From contig NZ_JAATTV010000004.1 of assembly GCF_013414195.1 (NCBI RefSeq), positions 203,338 through 267,337 of the forward strand: a stretch of DNA of 64,000 nucleotides, read 5' to 3'. Below, in pieces: positions 26,031 to 36,024 of the stretch. Each line of letters begins with the position of its first letter. The stretch's first letter is position 1. The position numbers and the translations under genes were made by a program. The notes under the pieces were generated by a model that saw nothing but the letters and a program-made list of their open reading frames with translations, had not been told where the DNA came from and did no database searches. The stretch comes from Psychrobacter sp. BI730. GTDB taxonomy: Bacteria; Pseudomonadota; Gammaproteobacteria; Pseudomonadales; Moraxellaceae.

Positions 26031-27713
26031 CTAAGCGACCGTCGTCACTGTGGTTTTTTTCACTTTTATTTTTGTTGTGCCATTAATGCTTCTGGTATAA
26101 AGATATCGCGCCACTGCGAAGAATATTAATGCCGTGATATTTGTGAGTAGTACCATCAGCGACAATATAAAAATCTCATCAAAGCGGGCGAAGTGCTGTA
26201 GTTCAACAATTTTTGTAGTAAGCACCATCGTCTTTGCACCTGAAATAAATATCACAGCACTGATGCTGACCATCGCACTGATAAAGAAGTACGATGCTAC
26301 TTCGATAAGCGTAAATATTGAGTTGGGTACAACAATTCGGCGTAAAGACTGTAGCCATGAGTCTCCAAGTAAAGAAGCTGTGGTCTCCCAACCTAGGTTC
26401 ATTTTTGATAGTGCGTTTTTACTCATGAGATAAGGTGTCGAGAAGTAATGAATGATATTACTAATCACAATAATGAAGATGGTGTTCGATATCGATGAGC
26501 CTGAGAAAACCATCAGGTAAGCAATACCAATAACCATACCTGGAACTGTATTGGTTACTAATGCTGAGCTTTCGATCGTTAACTTCCCTATCTTGAATAA
26601 CCCTGAGCGCTCGTATATCAACGCGGCAACATAGGTAATAATAGTGCCAAAAACAGCCGTTAAGGTCGCGACAATAAGTGAGTTCTTATACACTCGCATT
26701 AGGTTCGAGGACTCGATCACCTTAGTAAAGGTGTCTGTACTAAACGCCATCTCGTAAGGCCATGTCTTAATCCATGGAATGATGAATATCACAGCAAATA
26801 CGAATAACAGTGAAATCAAAATGCCACTGGACAATACCCCAAGAATCCTGTCTTTGACTTTAGAGGTAGGCAAGTCAAAATGCTCTACTGAGTCATACCT
26901 GACATTAAATCGAGCCACATACCAAAGCAGTAGAATACTCAAGACAGAGGGGATTAACATGAACAAGGCAACCACAGAGCCCTTTTCAAACGAGGGAGAT
27001 GCACCCAGTATTTGGGTATAAAGCTCAGTGGCTATAACCTTATACTGACCACCAATAGAGGCTGGAATACCAAAGTCAGTAAAGGCCAAAAAGAAGCATT
27101 GAATGATAGCGGCTGCAAAAGTACCAATTAAGGGACGAATGACCGTCATATCTATCTGGCGTAAGCGTGAATCGCCCATCAGTTCTGATACGATCACGAA
27201 CTTCTTATCCAAATATTGAAAGGTATTGTTAAGCAGTAAAAAGGCTATTGGTAAGGTATAGATGGTGTAGCCAAGCCACATACCATAGAAACCATATATG
27301 TCTTCAAACAACTGAAAGCCAATTATCTTGGTGAGCAGACCTTGCTTACCAAAGGTGTAAATAATGGCAAATCCATAAGTCACTGTTGGCAATAGCATGG
27401 GAAAGAGTGATGCAAGCTTAATGGTTTGTTTAAAGCCCTTTGGCAAGTTAGTCCAGTGCACCGTATAAGCAAGGATAAATGCCAAAAAGGTGGCACTCAT
27501 CGCACTAACAATGGCGACAAAAAAACTATTTAACATCACTTGTCTGAAGTCATTACTGCTGATGATATCGACATAGTGGCTTATACCTAATCCATCAGCC
27601 ACATTAAATGACAGCACCAACATTTTACCCAAAGGCACAAACATAAAGACGAGAAATAGCGCACCAATGAAAAGCCACGAAGCTTTCATTAGCGGTGAGT
27701 TATTAAGTTTCAT
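26031..27713 (-). CDS. ABC transporter permease, fused two-domain (phosphonate type)
   Basis: 560 residues with about 12 membrane helices arranged as two binding-protein-dependent permease domains. EAA-loop-like segments are visible (VSELMGDSRLRQIDMTVIRPLIG in the first half; TTASLLGDSWLQSLRRIVVPN in the second). The single fused subunit replaces a permease pair, as in PhnU/PhnV-type aminoethylphosphonate and Fe(III) importers. It lies 56 bp after the ATPase gene. Confidence 0.85.
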   Translation of the reverse strand: MKLNNSPLMKASWLFIGALFLVFMFVPLGKMLVLSFNVADGLGISHYVDIISSNDFRQVMLNSFFVAIVSAMSATFLAFILAYTVHWTNLPKGFKQTIKLASLFPMLLPTVTYGFAIIYTFGKQGLLTKIIGFQLFEDIYGFYGMWLGYTIYTLPIAFLLLNNTFQYLDKKFVIVSELMGDSRLRQIDMTVIRPLIGTFAAAIIQCFFLAFTDFGIPASIGGQYKVIATELYTQILGASPSFEKGSVVALFMLIPSVLSILLLWYVARFNVRYDSVEHFDLPTSKVKDRILGVLSSGILISLLFVFAVIFIIPWIKTWPYEMAFSTDTFTKVIESSNLMRVYKNSLIVATLTAVFGTIITYVAALIYERSGLFKIGKLTIESSALVTNTVPGMVIGIAYLMVFSGSSISNTIFIIVISNIIHYFSTPYLMSKNALSKMNLGWETTASLLGDSWLQSLRRIVVPNSIFTLIEVASYFFISAMVSISAVIFISGAKTMVLTTKIVELQHFARFDEIFILSLMVLLTNITALIFFAVARYLYTRSINGTTKIKVKKTTVTTVA

Positions 27714-27769
27714 AATGACCTACGCGCAAAATAAGTAAGTTTTGAAAGACCAGCATTGGCCTAGTGCGA

Positions 27770-28648
27770 TTAACCTTTGGAGGTATCTTTAATGGATTTA
27801 GCAGCTGTGCGCTGGATTATGGAATTGATATCTTCAGTGACTGAACTGCCATCTAGCACAGGTCTCATTTGAGTGTATTTTTCTAATGGATCAGCTGGTG
27901 CATCGTCCGTTTCAAATAGGCTCAAGATATTACGACGTTTGATATTGAGCTGATTTAAGATAAAGCTCTTAACAAAATCATTGGCAGGGTTTTTGATGAT
28001 TTCTGATGGTTTGGCATATTGAGCTACTTTGCCGTCTGATAACAACAAAATGCGATCAGAGAGTGTCATCGCTTCTTCAGGATCATGTGTCACAATCAAA
28101 GTGGTTAGCTCATAACGCTCTGCAATCTCGCGAATACGTGCCTTAATGGTCTCTTTAATAACCCCGTCTAAGGCAGATAAAGGCTCATCTAATAATAAAA
28201 TTTTCGGCTTCATCACTAGAGTACGCGCTAATGCAACACGCTGCTTTTGCCCACCAGAGAGCTGGCTGATTCGCTTGTTCAAATGCGGCTTAATCTCCAA
28301 AAGGTCAACCAGCTCATTAACCTCCGCTTGTGTGCTGACGTTAGGTCTATTACGTAGCCCATATTCAATATTCTGCTTTACATTCAAGTTAGGGAACAAC
28401 GCATAGTCTTGGAATACAATATTGAAACCTCTGTGCTTCATAGGCACACGTGTGATGTCTTCCTTATCATAGGCAAGTCGACCAGAACTAATATCGGTTA
28501 GACCTAAAATAATATGCAGCAACGTGGTTTTCCCACAGCCAGATGGGCCCAATATTGAAACAATCTCACCCTTATTTACCTTTAGGGAGATATCCTCAAA
28601 AATAACTTTGCCATCATACTTCTTAGTCACATTTCTTAGTTCTAACAT
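27770..28648 (-). CDS. ABC transporter ATP-binding protein, probable phosphonate importer
   Basis: 292 residues from ATG 28648; a longer frame to 28726 adds 26 residues unlike the family. Walker A GPSGCGKTT, signature LSGGQKQRVALARTL, Walker B KILLLDEPLSALD and the switch His (VTHDPEEA) are all present. A ~80-residue C-terminal extension follows the ATPase core. It energises the permease encoded just downstream, as first gene of the five-gene minus-strand operon. Confidence 0.9.
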   Translation of the reverse strand: MLELRNVTKKYDGKVIFEDISLKVNKGEIVSILGPSGCGKTTLLHIILGLTDISSGRLAYDKEDITRVPMKHRGFNIVFQDYALFPNLNVKQNIEYGLRNRPNVSTQAEVNELVDLLEIKPHLNKRISQLSGGQKQRVALARTLVMKPKILLLDEPLSALDGVIKETIKARIREIAERYELTTLIVTHDPEEAMTLSDRILLLSDGKVAQYAKPSEIIKNPANDFVKSFILNQLNIKRRNILSLFETDDAPADPLEKYTQMRPVLDGSSVTEDINSIIQRTAAKSIKDTSKG

Positions 28649-28906
28649 AATTTTCAGCCCAAACTTATATTGTGGGGTTGGCAGTGAGTAATAACTCAAG
28701 CAGATACACTGAAATAAATTGTTCAATGCTTTAATCGTTTACACGTAACTAATATAGAAGATGAATATGACAGTTTGGTGTCAAATATAAGGTTAGCTTA
28801 TACATTTAATCATTCAGTCTTATTTATCGTGTATAACTTCTCGTACTTCCCAGAGATAAGCCTGACAGTCTCTGCAACTGAAACCTATATGAAAAACGGG
28901 GGTCAT

Positions 28907-29782
28907 ATGACGAAAAAACCTTACACCTATAATCAGCTAAATATCTTAAACTCTGTGCTTGAGGAAGGTAATTACACGCAGGCGGCTAAACATTTGGGTG
29001 TGTCTCAATCTGCCATTAGCCAAGCATTATCTACGCTTGAAAACAATCTTGGGTTTAAGCTATTTATGCAGCGTGGCAGGCACTTTGTGCCAACAGATTA
29101 CTGCTTAGAGCTTGGAACGTTAACGAGTAAAGTGCAAGCAGTTGAAGATGAACTAGATCAGCTGATTCAAAGGAGTAAAGTTTTTGAATCAGCTATATTG
29201 AAGGTGGGTCTATGCAGCCCGCTGCCGGGCACTGAAATTATTAGGCAGTTTAGTAAGCGCTATCCCAAGCTACAGACTGAAATCTATTTTGGTAATTTCC
29301 ATGAAACGTTTAGTAGAGTGGTTAACGGTCAGGTAGATGTTGGTATTCTTGCAAATGTTCCAAAAAGTGACAAGTTACAGTTTAAGAAATGTGCTACCCA
29401 AAGGCTTGTTGCTTTGTGCTCACCGAACCATGCTTTTGCATCAAGAGAATCTATAAGCTTAACTGAATTAGCGACCGAAACCGTTATATTCCGCACGCAC
29501 GGCTCTACCACTCAAAAACTTATAAATGAGGCGCTAGCAAAAATTAATTTAGAGATAACCCCTACGTATATCGTAAACACCCAAGAAAGTGTTTACGATG
29601 CGGTTTACCAAAACTTAGGTGTGGGATTTGCATGGAGCGAAAGCGCGATCAGAAAAGGTGGTTTTGTGAAGGTACCCATTGCGGAGCTACCTTCAGATTA
29701 TGATGAGGTGGTCTTTTCACTCAAAAATGTAAACAACTTAGTGGTGACTGCTTTGATGAACTCTTTAGATACCTCTGGTTAG
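28907..29782 (+). CDS. LysR-family regulator of the phosphonate module
   Basis: 291 residues from ATG 28907, preceded by GGGGG; the open frame begins at 28775 but its first 44 codons are not LysR-like. The HTH is YNQLNILNSVLEEGNYTQAAK with SQSAISQALSTLENNLG. A substrate-binding domain follows (LCSPLPGTEIIRQF). Divergent from the ABC/oxidoreductase operon, which it presumably controls. The shared intergenic region is ~258 bp. Confidence 0.88.
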   Translation: MTKKPYTYNQLNILNSVLEEGNYTQAAKHLGVSQSAISQALSTLENNLGFKLFMQRGRHFVPTDYCLELGTLTSKVQAVEDELDQLIQRSKVFESAILKVGLCSPLPGTEIIRQFSKRYPKLQTEIYFGNFHETFSRVVNGQVDVGILANVPKSDKLQFKKCATQRLVALCSPNHAFASRESISLTELATETVIFRTHGSTTQKLINEALAKINLEITPTYIVNTQESVYDAVYQNLGVGFAWSESAIRKGGFVKVPIAELPSDYDEVVFSLKNVNNLVVTALMNSLDTSG

Positions 29783-29908
29783 ACTATTTGAAAAAAGCAT
29801 CCTAATGTTTTCAATATATACGTATCTTGCGAAGTAAGTTTTCTGCATCAAATCCATTTATCATAATTGATCTCTTGGGAACAATTAATGTGGTTGTGGA
29901 GTAAGTGT

Positions 29909-30133
29909 TTAGTTCATTTGAGTACCGGTCACGCTTATTTTTACCTGCATGATTAGTGATAAGCAATAAAGGATTAGTGCTAAGGCTAAAAAAATAAAAG
30001 TCAGAGGTAAAAACAGGCTTTCTTGAAGCACGCCATCAGAACCAATGTCACCGTAAAACAAGCTTTCCATCAGTCCAGACAGTGCAGCAAGGGCCAGCAT
30101 AATTGAGCCACTAACAAATAATTTAGACGTCAT
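29909..30133 (-). CDS. DUF3955-like small membrane protein
   Basis: 74 residues with two membrane spans (LFVSGSIMLALAALSGLM and LFLPLTFIFLALALILYCLSL) separated by a loop GDIGSDGVLQES, the pattern of DUF3955 proteins. Function unknown. It stands alone between two LysR genes; no operon partner is evident. Confidence 0.6.
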   Translation of the reverse strand: MTSKLFVSGSIMLALAALSGLMESLFYGDIGSDGVLQESLFLPLTFIFLALALILYCLSLIMQVKISVTGTQMN

Positions 30134-30366
30134 AAAAGCTCCATAGGCTCATATTTAAGCATAATAAGTCATTTTAAATTTAGAAGCATTCATCAAGTCA
30201 TGAGTGCCTAGGCCTATATCGTATATGAAATAATACGCGGATTGGGCGCGCTCCTATTTTTTCATAAACTATTCATACTCGGTCTTTAAAATTATCAATA
30301 TTCATGAAAGTGAATTTATCTGTCGTTGACTATAAAAACTTGTGAGATCAAGCTGTAGATCCAAAC

Positions 30367-31260
30367 TCAAATCACTATCATCTGTTCTACTAGAAAATCT
30401 AAAAAAACACGTGTTTTTGGTGAAACCATATCTCGCTTTAAATAAATAGCGTAAGTAGCACTCAGTTCTTCATAGGGACTAAAAACATGATCTGGCATGA
30501 CTTGAACTAATGACCCTTTCGCCAATTCATCTTTAACAGCCCACAGTGGTATTAGCGTCAGACCTGTATGATTCAATACCAGCTGCTTCTGACCATTCAC
30601 TGAGTTCACTGAAACCTGACTATTAATAATCAACTTTTTACGATCTTCTGCTATCAAAAACCACTCTTTCCAACCGTTATAACCATATCGGATACATTGG
30701 TGATCAGCTAGATCGTCAATCCTACGAGGCGTGCCATTATTTTTTAAATATTGGGGGCTTGCACACAGTAGAAAATCATTAAATACCAAGCGTCTGTCAA
30801 TCATGGTCGAATCAGATAAGCGTCCACTTCGAATAGCTACGTCAATATTTTCTTCTATAAGATCCACAACCCGCTCTGTTAACTCAATTTTTATATCAAT
30901 ATCTGGATATAACGACATAAATTTCGGTATTAACGGTAATACCATGCTTTCACCAAAACCGACTGTCATGCTGATTTTCAGCTTACCCTGTGGCATTATT
31001 TGCAGGTCATTAACGGCTCTTTTGGCATTATCAAACTCTGACACAATTCGCTGAGAGTATTCGTAATATTTGTGCCCCGCTTCAGTCAAACTGGTGTTTC
31101 TGGTCGTTTTATTGAGCAGACGTACGCCCAACTCCTTTTCAAGCACTGCTAACTGCCGTGAAATGGAAGACGGCTGTACATCAAAGATGCGGCTGGCCTC
31201 TGAAATGCTACCGGTTTCGACAACACTATTGAAGTATGCCAGTCGATTTATTGAGCTCAT
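30367..31260 (-). CDS. LysR-family regulator next to quinone oxidoreductase
   Basis: 297 residues from ATG 31260, which has the strong ribosome site AGAGGAG; the frame extends to 31476 but that part overlaps the divergent gene. HTH: NRLAYFNSVVETGSISEASR and QPSSISRQLAVLEKELG. The binding domain has the CrgA-like sequence IDVAIRSGRL. Divergent with the oxidoreductase gene at 31429, a common arrangement for electrophile- or quinone-responsive control. Confidence 0.88.
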   Translation of the reverse strand: MSSINRLAYFNSVVETGSISEASRIFDVQPSSISRQLAVLEKELGVRLLNKTTRNTSLTEAGHKYYEYSQRIVSEFDNAKRAVNDLQIMPQGKLKISMTVGFGESMVLPLIPKFMSLYPDIDIKIELTERVVDLIEENIDVAIRSGRLSDSTMIDRRLVFNDFLLCASPQYLKNNGTPRRIDDLADHQCIRYGYNGWKEWFLIAEDRKKLIINSQVSVNSVNGQKQLVLNHTGLTLIPLWAVKDELAKGSLVQVMPDHVFSPYEELSATYAIYLKRDMVSPKTRVFLDFLVEQMIVI

Positions 31261-31428
31261 TGCCACTCCTCTATTAAGTTGATAGGTATTCCATTTAACT
31301 GTAACCATGGCTTGCTCAAAAAGCAAAAGTAATTTGTTTACTGGGTAATGGTTTGCTGGATTAGCAACGTCTAAACTTATTGTCCTGAAACAAACAATAA
31401 GACATTCACACCAGTAAAGGGTAATAAC

Positions 31429-32412
31429 ATGAAAGCGATGATCATTAAAGAAATCGGTACAACTGCAGTTTTTCAATTGGAAGAAAAACCAAAACCAACG
31501 GCAACACTAGGTCATATGGTTGTGGAAGTGAAAGCCACTAGTGTGAACCCTATTGATACCATGCTGCGCTCAGTCGAGCTGCCTTGGTCGGAGAATTTGC
31601 CAGAGATACTACACGGTGATGTAGCTGGTATTGTGAGCGAGATAGGTGCCGACGTCACTGAATTTAGTGTTGGTGACGAAGTTTATGGTATGGCTGGTGG
31701 CCTCAACGGTATTGATGGTGCACTTGCTGAATTCATGTTAGTTGATGTGCGTTTAATGGCTAAAAAACCTAAAACACTCAGTATGAAGCAAGCTGCAGCC
31801 TTGCCGTTGGTCGCACTCACTTCTTATGAAGCACTCGTACAAAAAATGAATGTCAAAGAAGGCGATAATGTCCTGATTCATGGTGCAACAGGGGGCGTTG
31901 GTCATATTGCCGTTCAGCTAGCAAAAGTACTTGGCGCGACAGTCACTGCTACCTACTCTCCTGCTAATTGTGCACTAGCACAAACACTAGGCGCGGATCA
32001 TCTAGTGGATTATACAACAGCGGAGGTTGATGACTATGTGGCGACGTATACTGACAGCGTGGGTTTTGACAAAGTTTTTGATACAGTAGCTGGTGATAAT
32101 ATACAAAAATCTTTTCAAGCAGTTAGATTCAATGGCCATGTCGCCACTATTTTACCGATTGCTGATCCATTGCAAGTTGCTCTCAAAGCCTTATCCTTTC
32201 ACGCTGTTTTAGTGCTCATCCCATTATTTCATGGCGTCAACCATGAATCGCACGGTCGTATCCTGAAAATGATTGCAGAGCTGGTCGATAGTGGCAAAAT
32301 CACGCCTATCATAGATGATAGTAACTACTCTATTTGGGAGGTAGCGCGCGCGCATGACCACCTTGAATCAGGTAAAGCAGTGGGTAAAATTACGCTTACT
32401 ATAGAGTGGTAA
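31429..32412 (+). CDS. NAD(P)H-dependent quinone oxidoreductase, zinc-independent MDR family
   Basis: 327 residues. GroES-like N-terminal domain (VKATSVNPIDTMLRS; GDVAGIVSEIGADVTEFSVGDEVYG) and a Rossmann domain with HGATGGVGHIAVQLAK (~residues 150-165). Zinc ligands of classical alcohol dehydrogenases are absent, so it is a quinone reductase/enoyl reductase type. It probably reduces quinones or other electrophiles with NADPH. It is controlled, by position, by the divergent LysR protein. Confidence 0.88.
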   Translation: MKAMIIKEIGTTAVFQLEEKPKPTATLGHMVVEVKATSVNPIDTMLRSVELPWSENLPEILHGDVAGIVSEIGADVTEFSVGDEVYGMAGGLNGIDGALAEFMLVDVRLMAKKPKTLSMKQAAALPLVALTSYEALVQKMNVKEGDNVLIHGATGGVGHIAVQLAKVLGATVTATYSPANCALAQTLGADHLVDYTTAEVDDYVATYTDSVGFDKVFDTVAGDNIQKSFQAVRFNGHVATILPIADPLQVALKALSFHAVLVLIPLFHGVNHESHGRILKMIAELVDSGKITPIIDDSNYSIWEVARAHDHLESGKAVGKITLTIEW

Positions 32413-32611
32413 GGTTACCGAATAGACACGGTCACAGGCTTTGAACTCCTCTATCCTAGTGCCCTGACTTAGACCCCATCGAGAGAAATGGGTACAAACC
32501 AATATTCCACGCCAAGAATGGATAATGGTTTTTTAAATTGCTAAATGATGTGGGCTGTCATAAATTTATTATGAATGGCCCATATAACGATCTTCTGAAG
32601 GAATAAAAATT

Positions 32612-33598
32612 ATGATGAGAAAAACGTTACTGCCAAGCGTGCTGTTATTAAGTCTGACTGCGTGCCAGAACACTAATACACAGGGCCTTGAGACAACAAC
32701 GGTTTTACAAAACGACCTACCGACGACAACCTCAACCGATAAGTATACTAACAATATAACGGGCGATTACGTCACAGATGGCTATACAAAGCGTAACGAG
32801 GGTTATGACTGGTTTGCGATCAGCGTACGTGATGCTGGTCAAGATGCTATTAGTGTGTCTATTCGTTCTCGCATAGACAAAAAGAAACCTACTTGTACAT
32901 TAGACACCGTACTTCATAAAGCTCATGATGGACGGTATCAGTTTTGGGTAGATAATAACCCCGTTTATTTGCGCTTTAATGACAATAGCTTATCCATTGA
33001 AGGTGAAGAAGCCTATCTACAAAAAACAGCTTTTTATTGTAGCGGCGGTGCAACGCTTGGTGGCGTATATCAAAAATTAAGCGATACGCTGGACACTCAA
33101 CAATTGGACAATTCGCAATACGCTACATCACTCAACTATGGTGATTTTTCTACTCAAGTGACCAGCACCTCTGACGGCAATGGTGGTTATGTCTTAAAAA
33201 TCCAGCCTATAGGCGAAGACATTATTGAGCGACCAATTAGCGATCCTGTTGTTAGTGCTGATGTGGGTGATATGAATGGCGATGGATATCCTGAAATTCT
33301 AGTATTCACCCAAAGTGTGGGTAGTGGCTCATATGGTGACGTGATTGCTTATTCGAGCAATAAAGGGCTGTCGTGGAGTCAAGTCTCTTATCCAGAGCTG
33401 ACTGATACACTCAAACAAGGTTATATGGGGCATGATGAATTTTTGCTAGTTGAGAATGTGTTGGTTAGACGTTACCCACTCTATTTAGAAAACGATAGCA
33501 ATGCCAATCCACAAGGTAAAACACGCCAAATCCAGTATCGTATGATCGAGGGTGAAGCTTCTCGTCAGTTTGTGGTTGACGCGGTTAATGAGTTTTAA
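32612..33598 (+). CDS. Lipoprotein of unknown function with FG-GAP-like motif
   Basis: 328 residues with a lipoprotein signal (LLSLTAC, Cys ~19). The mature part is mostly beta-type. DVGDMNGDGYPEILVF (~residue 220) matches an FG-GAP/VCBS calcium-binding-like repeat, but only one copy is seen. GAAGGAAT precedes the ATG. It is followed by other small lipoprotein genes on the same strand, which suggests an envelope-related group. No specific role can be given. Confidence 0.65.
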   Translation: MMRKTLLPSVLLLSLTACQNTNTQGLETTTVLQNDLPTTTSTDKYTNNITGDYVTDGYTKRNEGYDWFAISVRDAGQDAISVSIRSRIDKKKPTCTLDTVLHKAHDGRYQFWVDNNPVYLRFNDNSLSIEGEEAYLQKTAFYCSGGATLGGVYQKLSDTLDTQQLDNSQYATSLNYGDFSTQVTSTSDGNGGYVLKIQPIGEDIIERPISDPVVSADVGDMNGDGYPEILVFTQSVGSGSYGDVIAYSSNKGLSWSQVSYPELTDTLKQGYMGHDEFLLVENVLVRRYPLYLENDSNANPQGKTRQIQYRMIEGEASRQFVVDAVNEF

Positions 33599-33637
33599 GC
33601 ACCTCTTAAAAGTTTACTGGATAATAGGATAAAGCAA

Positions 33638-34165
33638 GTGCTATATAAAAACTTTAAAATACAGTTAATTTTAGCATTAACTGTATTAACTAGTGCCTGT
33701 ACAAATATGGACCTTGTTCAAACTACAGCTATTAATACTGTATTTGAAGAGACGGCGCTGGTAAAAGCTAAACCAATAGCTATCGAAAAATCGAATATAA
33801 ATTTTGACAGTCATCCAATTGCAAAACGTTATAGAACTGTGATTAGTGGGGAATATGCAAAACAGGAAGTAAATTTTGCAAACCATTACGTAGTAATAAC
33901 ATGGGGCTGTGGTTCAGGCTGTGTCAGTGGTGCGATGGTCGATAGCCGAAATGGAACGGTTTACCCTTTACCAGAAGATAAAGAATGGGGTGGTAATGGC
34001 ACATATGTTACATTTGAACAGGAAAGCAATATTTTAACGTCAGTATGGGTAATTCCGACCCCAACAGGCGATACTGAAGAAACGCGAAAATACTGGAGAT
34101 GGGATGAGCAATCTAAAATATTTGCACATACTTCTGCATTTTCAACCTATCTTGAGAGTAAATAA
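33638..34165 (+). CDS. Small lipoprotein of unknown function
   Basis: 175 residues from GTG 33638 (AGGAT upstream). Lipobox LTSAC (Cys ~21). The conserved-looking core ANHYVVITWGCGSGCVSGAM contains a CGSGC pair that could form a disulfide or bind metal in the periplasm. It lies 39 bp after the preceding lipoprotein gene and 12 bp before the next small gene, so the three are probably co-transcribed. Confidence 0.6.
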   Translation: MLYKNFKIQLILALTVLTSACTNMDLVQTTAINTVFEETALVKAKPIAIEKSNINFDSHPIAKRYRTVISGEYAKQEVNFANHYVVITWGCGSGCVSGAMVDSRNGTVYPLPEDKEWGGNGTYVTFEQESNILTSVWVIPTPTGDTEETRKYWRWDEQSKIFAHTSAFSTYLESK

Positions 34166-34177
34166 GAGAGAAAACCT

Positions 34178-34384
34178 GTGAAAAAAATTACCAAAGTGCA
34201 AATGGCAACGATAATCGCCATAGTCTTTTGTATTGTATGGGAAATTTATATAGGTATATGGTCTAGAACACAAGTTGGAGCGATAATAAGAGTAGATATA
34301 TTCATTATTTATCCAATTTTGATCGCTCTAATTATTATTTCAGTCAAACAATATATAAAGAATAAGCGAAGCAATCATAGATAA
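34178..34384 (+). CDS. Small membrane protein of unknown function
   Basis: 68 residues from GTG 34178 with AAGAGAG upstream. Two hydrophobic helices (MATIIAIVFCIVWEIYIGIW and IFIIYPILIALIIISV) and a basic tail (KNKRSNHR) suggest an inner-membrane hairpin with both ends in the cytoplasm. It sits 12 bp after the small lipoprotein gene. Nothing more can be inferred. Confidence 0.5.
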   Translation: MKKITKVQMATIIAIVFCIVWEIYIGIWSRTQVGAIIRVDIFIIYPILIALIIISVKQYIKNKRSNHR

Positions 34385-34461
34385 AGAAGCTTAAGAACAG
34401 TGCTCGATGAAAAATTAAACTTTTCTTTTTGATGCTCATTTTTGCAAACAGGACATATGTC

Positions 34462-35301
34462 ATGCTTACCCTTCATATTGTTAACGGCGCATCAGCTTCT
34501 GGCACTTTAAAACATTATTTCGAACAAAATAAGCTTGATGGTACAAACCAAGTATTGTGCTTTGATGACTATTTGGCCATTGGCCCTTTATATGACGGTA
34601 ATAAAGTCAATGATCATCAATTGTTAAACCAACGAGCCAACTATCTATTTGATATGTTACAAATAGCGCATCTCGAAGAATTCGCTGACGCAACTATTGA
34701 AGATCAATGGTTAATAGATATTACTAAAGACATCAGTAAATTATGTCACTTTAACTTTACTCATTACCACAAAGTGGTTATATGGCATGGAGATAATGCG
34801 CCTGAACGGTCGTTACTCTATTTGTGTTGCCATATAATTGATGAGCATAAACTCTACCATATCAGTATTAACGACTATAACCTCTCTACTCATATGCTAC
34901 GTGGAGTGGGTGCCTGTTCTCTTGAAATGTTAGATTTCCTGCATAATCAAGAAAAAAAGATTAATCCCGTAGATTGCGTGCAATATGCACAACTATGGCA
35001 AACGCTCGTTAAGTCCTCGAAGCGACCTGACAGCTTATTGCGAATTTTTGAGAGCAACGAAGTCAAATCTGTTGGTGAAGATTATTTTGATAAACAAATA
35101 CTGACGCAATGCCAAGAACAAGGTCAAGGAAATTTTGTATTAATGATGGCATTGGTTGGCCGTGTTCTGGGGTTAAGTGAGCAGCTTATTACAGACACTT
35201 TCATTATCGCTCGAGTCTACTATTTAATCCAAAATACCAGTCTTGAGTATCAAGGAGATTTGGATCAGCCGCGTCAGTTACAAGTTCGAGTCAGAGATTA
35301 A
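34462..35301 (+). CDS. DUF1835/DUF3658 domain protein
   Basis: 279 residues from ATG 34462, preceded by AGGACA; the frame opens at 34429 but the family begins at MLTLHIVNGASASG. That opening is the DUF1835 signature, and FDDYLAIGPLYDG with VVIWHGDNAPE fits the same domain. The C-terminal part with its LQVRVRD ending fits DUF3658. Soluble and cytoplasmic. Function of the family is unknown. Confidence 0.7.
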   Translation: MLTLHIVNGASASGTLKHYFEQNKLDGTNQVLCFDDYLAIGPLYDGNKVNDHQLLNQRANYLFDMLQIAHLEEFADATIEDQWLIDITKDISKLCHFNFTHYHKVVIWHGDNAPERSLLYLCCHIIDEHKLYHISINDYNLSTHMLRGVGACSLEMLDFLHNQEKKINPVDCVQYAQLWQTLVKSSKRPDSLLRIFESNEVKSVGEDYFDKQILTQCQEQGQGNFVLMMALVGRVLGLSEQLITDTFIIARVYYLIQNTSLEYQGDLDQPRQLQVRVRD

Positions 35302-35336
35302 TCATAATCACCAGCCCTAAATTCTAGGAAAATATC

Positions 35337-36011
35337 ATGAATGTTTTGAAATCTGGCTCAATCATCTCGTTAGTGACATTAGTCACGCTAAGTGGCTGCC
35401 AGTACGCTAATACAAGACTAGAAAGTCAATTAAAGAAAGAGCCATCTGAAGTCATGCAGAAACTGTTTAGTATCGAAACTGATAGACAGTTTTATATCAC
35501 TTTTCCTGACCACAAGAATCAAGTGGCGTTAACTGAGTTTGTCAGTGCCAATGACAGCCAAGATAGCAAACCGTATGTGAGAGGTGTATTAGCAGATAAT
35601 AAAAATTATTCAGTGTCACTGGACTATAGAAATATCACCGCATTAAATGGCTCAAAAAATCAAAATATTGTTAAGTTCATCGTTCCTTATACATTAACCA
35701 ATAGTAACGCTGTGTCAGATGAAACACTGTCTACTCTAGATAATCCAAACCTACCCAGCAACTCACTGTATTTAGGATTTTTCGAGCTAGATTATATTAC
35801 CAATAATATTACTCAATACGATCAACAGCTCCTAGGCAAGTACAGCACTCTGACTGCGATAAGCTATGATGGACAAGATACTGTTAATATCAACATACGT
35901 CAGTACCCAACAGAGACTGACCAAAATAAAAATGTCAGATCCAGTTTTCACGACCTGACGTTTAAAGTGGGCGAAGAGATGACCCTGATTGAAAATGTGA
36001 TTGTAGAATAA
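35337..36011 (+). CDS. Lipoprotein of unknown function
   Basis: 224 residues with lipobox LSGC (Cys ~21) after a hydrophobic signal (SIISLVTLVTL). The mature protein is rich in Asn/Ser/Thr and predicted beta. AGGAAA lies 5-10 bp before the ATG. It is the last intact gene before the repeat-rich scar region at 36-37 kb. Confidence 0.6.
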   Translation: MNVLKSGSIISLVTLVTLSGCQYANTRLESQLKKEPSEVMQKLFSIETDRQFYITFPDHKNQVALTEFVSANDSQDSKPYVRGVLADNKNYSVSLDYRNITALNGSKNQNIVKFIVPYTLTNSNAVSDETLSTLDNPNLPSNSLYLGFFELDYITNNITQYDQQLLGKYSTLTAISYDGQDTVNINIRQYPTETDQNKNVRSSFHDLTFKVGEEMTLIENVIVE

Positions 36012-36024
36012 TTATTTATTGGCT

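Noticed and set aside
30999..31476. Long N-terminal extension of the LysR gene at 30367 (to 31476)
   Set aside because: The additional 72 residues overlap the divergent oxidoreductase gene; LysR homology starts at ATG 31260 with a strong ribosome site.
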